From Burkholderiales bacterium (GTDB lineage Bacteria > Pseudomonadota > Gammaproteobacteria > Burkholderiales > Burkholderiaceae): DNA of 10,367 nucleotides. The translations under genes were made by a program, and so were the position numbers. Numbering within the stretch: position 1 is the stretch's first letter; each line of letters begins with the position of its first letter. The stretch lies in the NCBI GenBank assembly GCA_947447845.1, contig CANFNO010000048.1, forward strand, positions 1 to 10,367, given 5' to 3'. Below the pieces are notes generated by a model. The model did not search any database and was not told the DNA's origin. It saw only the letters and a program-made list of their open reading frames with translations. Positions 10,207 through 10,367 of this stretch are shown piece by piece.

Positions 10207-10367
10207 ATGAAACCCGGCACCCCTGCATTGCACTCATCGCGTTTGTTAGACCAGCTGCGCGAGCGTATTCGTTACATGCACTATAGCCTCAGTACCGAAA
10301 AGGTTTACGTGTATTGGGTGCGCTTCTTTGTGCGCTGGTCTGCCCAGGGTGGGAGCATGCGGCATCC
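10207..10367 (+). CDS. intI: Integron integrase IntI, 3' truncated by the window
   Basis: 53 codons and two bases from the ATG at 10207 to the window end. The N-terminus [20 protein letters not shown], followed by [16 protein letters not shown] and MRHP, lines up closely with the SAM-like DNA-binding N-terminal domain of IntI1-type integron tyrosine recombinases (IntI1 has [15 protein letters not shown], then YVHWVRAFIRF). The catalytic domain with the Arg-His-Arg-Tyr set and the IntI-specific patch lies outside the window. It is divergent from the cassette array. IntI inserts circular cassettes at attI by recognising the folded bottom strand of attC. No SD is visible; expression is probably low and SOS-controlled (see promoter and LexA box). 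Confidence 0.95.
   Translation, partial: MKPGTPALHSSRLLDQLRERIRYMHYSLSTEKVYVYWVRFFVRWSAQGGSMRH

Larger units (their letters stand above)
1955..10367. mobile_element. Chromosomal integron: about 15-cassette array, attI and 5' end of intI
   Basis: Cassette genes run leftwards on the minus strand, and the integrase starts at 10207 on the plus strand, giving the standard divergent integron layout. Each unit consists of one gene (two for toxin-antitoxin pairs) followed on the coding strand by a 57-129 bp imperfect palindrome bounded by RYYYAAC-like and GTTRRRY-like boxes. Thirteen clear or probable attC sites and one degenerate one were located. The left limit is uncertain because the last cassette has no full attC. 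No transposase genes or IS ends were seen, and there is no sul1/qacE 3' conserved segment, which argues for a sedentary rather than clinical class 1 integron. Confidence 0.93.

Overview
The window holds most of a chromosomal (sedentary) integron from a Gram-negative proteobacterium, with its chromosomal flank on the left. An organism near the Betaproteobacteria (Burkholderiales-like) is the best guess. This rests on the close match of the integrase N-terminus to the IntI1 group, the moderately GC-rich chromosomal flank, the lipobox and Sec signals, and the DUF885/DUF3291 flanking genes. No rRNA or marker gene confirms the taxon.

Layout, left to right. (1) 1-1941 is chromosomal flank: the 3' part of a DUF885 zinc-peptidase-like gene (+), then a convergent DUF3291 gene (-). 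(2) About 1955-10072 is an array of about 15 gene cassettes, all coding on the minus strand. They are separated by attC sites that can be read by eye as imperfect palindromes starting RYYYAAC and ending GTTRRRY. (3) 10066-10200 is attI plus divergent promoters. (4) From 10207 to the window end is the start of intI on the plus strand.

Cassette order from attI outwards (right to left): C1 unknown; C2 DUF3224; C3 four-helix membrane protein that reads through its attC; C4 two-helix membrane protein; C5 DUF4279; C6 unknown; C7 lipoprotein; C8 small membrane protein; C9 GNAT acetyltransferase; C10 BrnT/BrnA toxin-antitoxin; C11 secreted SRPBCC protein; C12 isochorismatase-like hydrolase; C13 secreted DUF3859; C14 antitoxin/RelE-type toxin; C15 membrane protein. 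Most are exported, membrane or enzyme-like accessory proteins without clear resistance function. The two toxin-antitoxin cassettes, one in the middle and one near the far end, are of the kind thought to stabilise large arrays.

The attI-proximal control region looks the most informative. A 20-codon ORF with a strong Shine-Dalgarno runs across attI and stops in the core site, 7 nt before the first cassette's SD-less ATG. A putative LexA box lies between or on overlapping divergent promoters for intI and the array. The same stop-in-core, 7-nt gap, ATG arrangement recurs at the C3/C4 junction. The distal end shows decay: attC sites there have changed crossover bases, and the last cassette has no complete attC.
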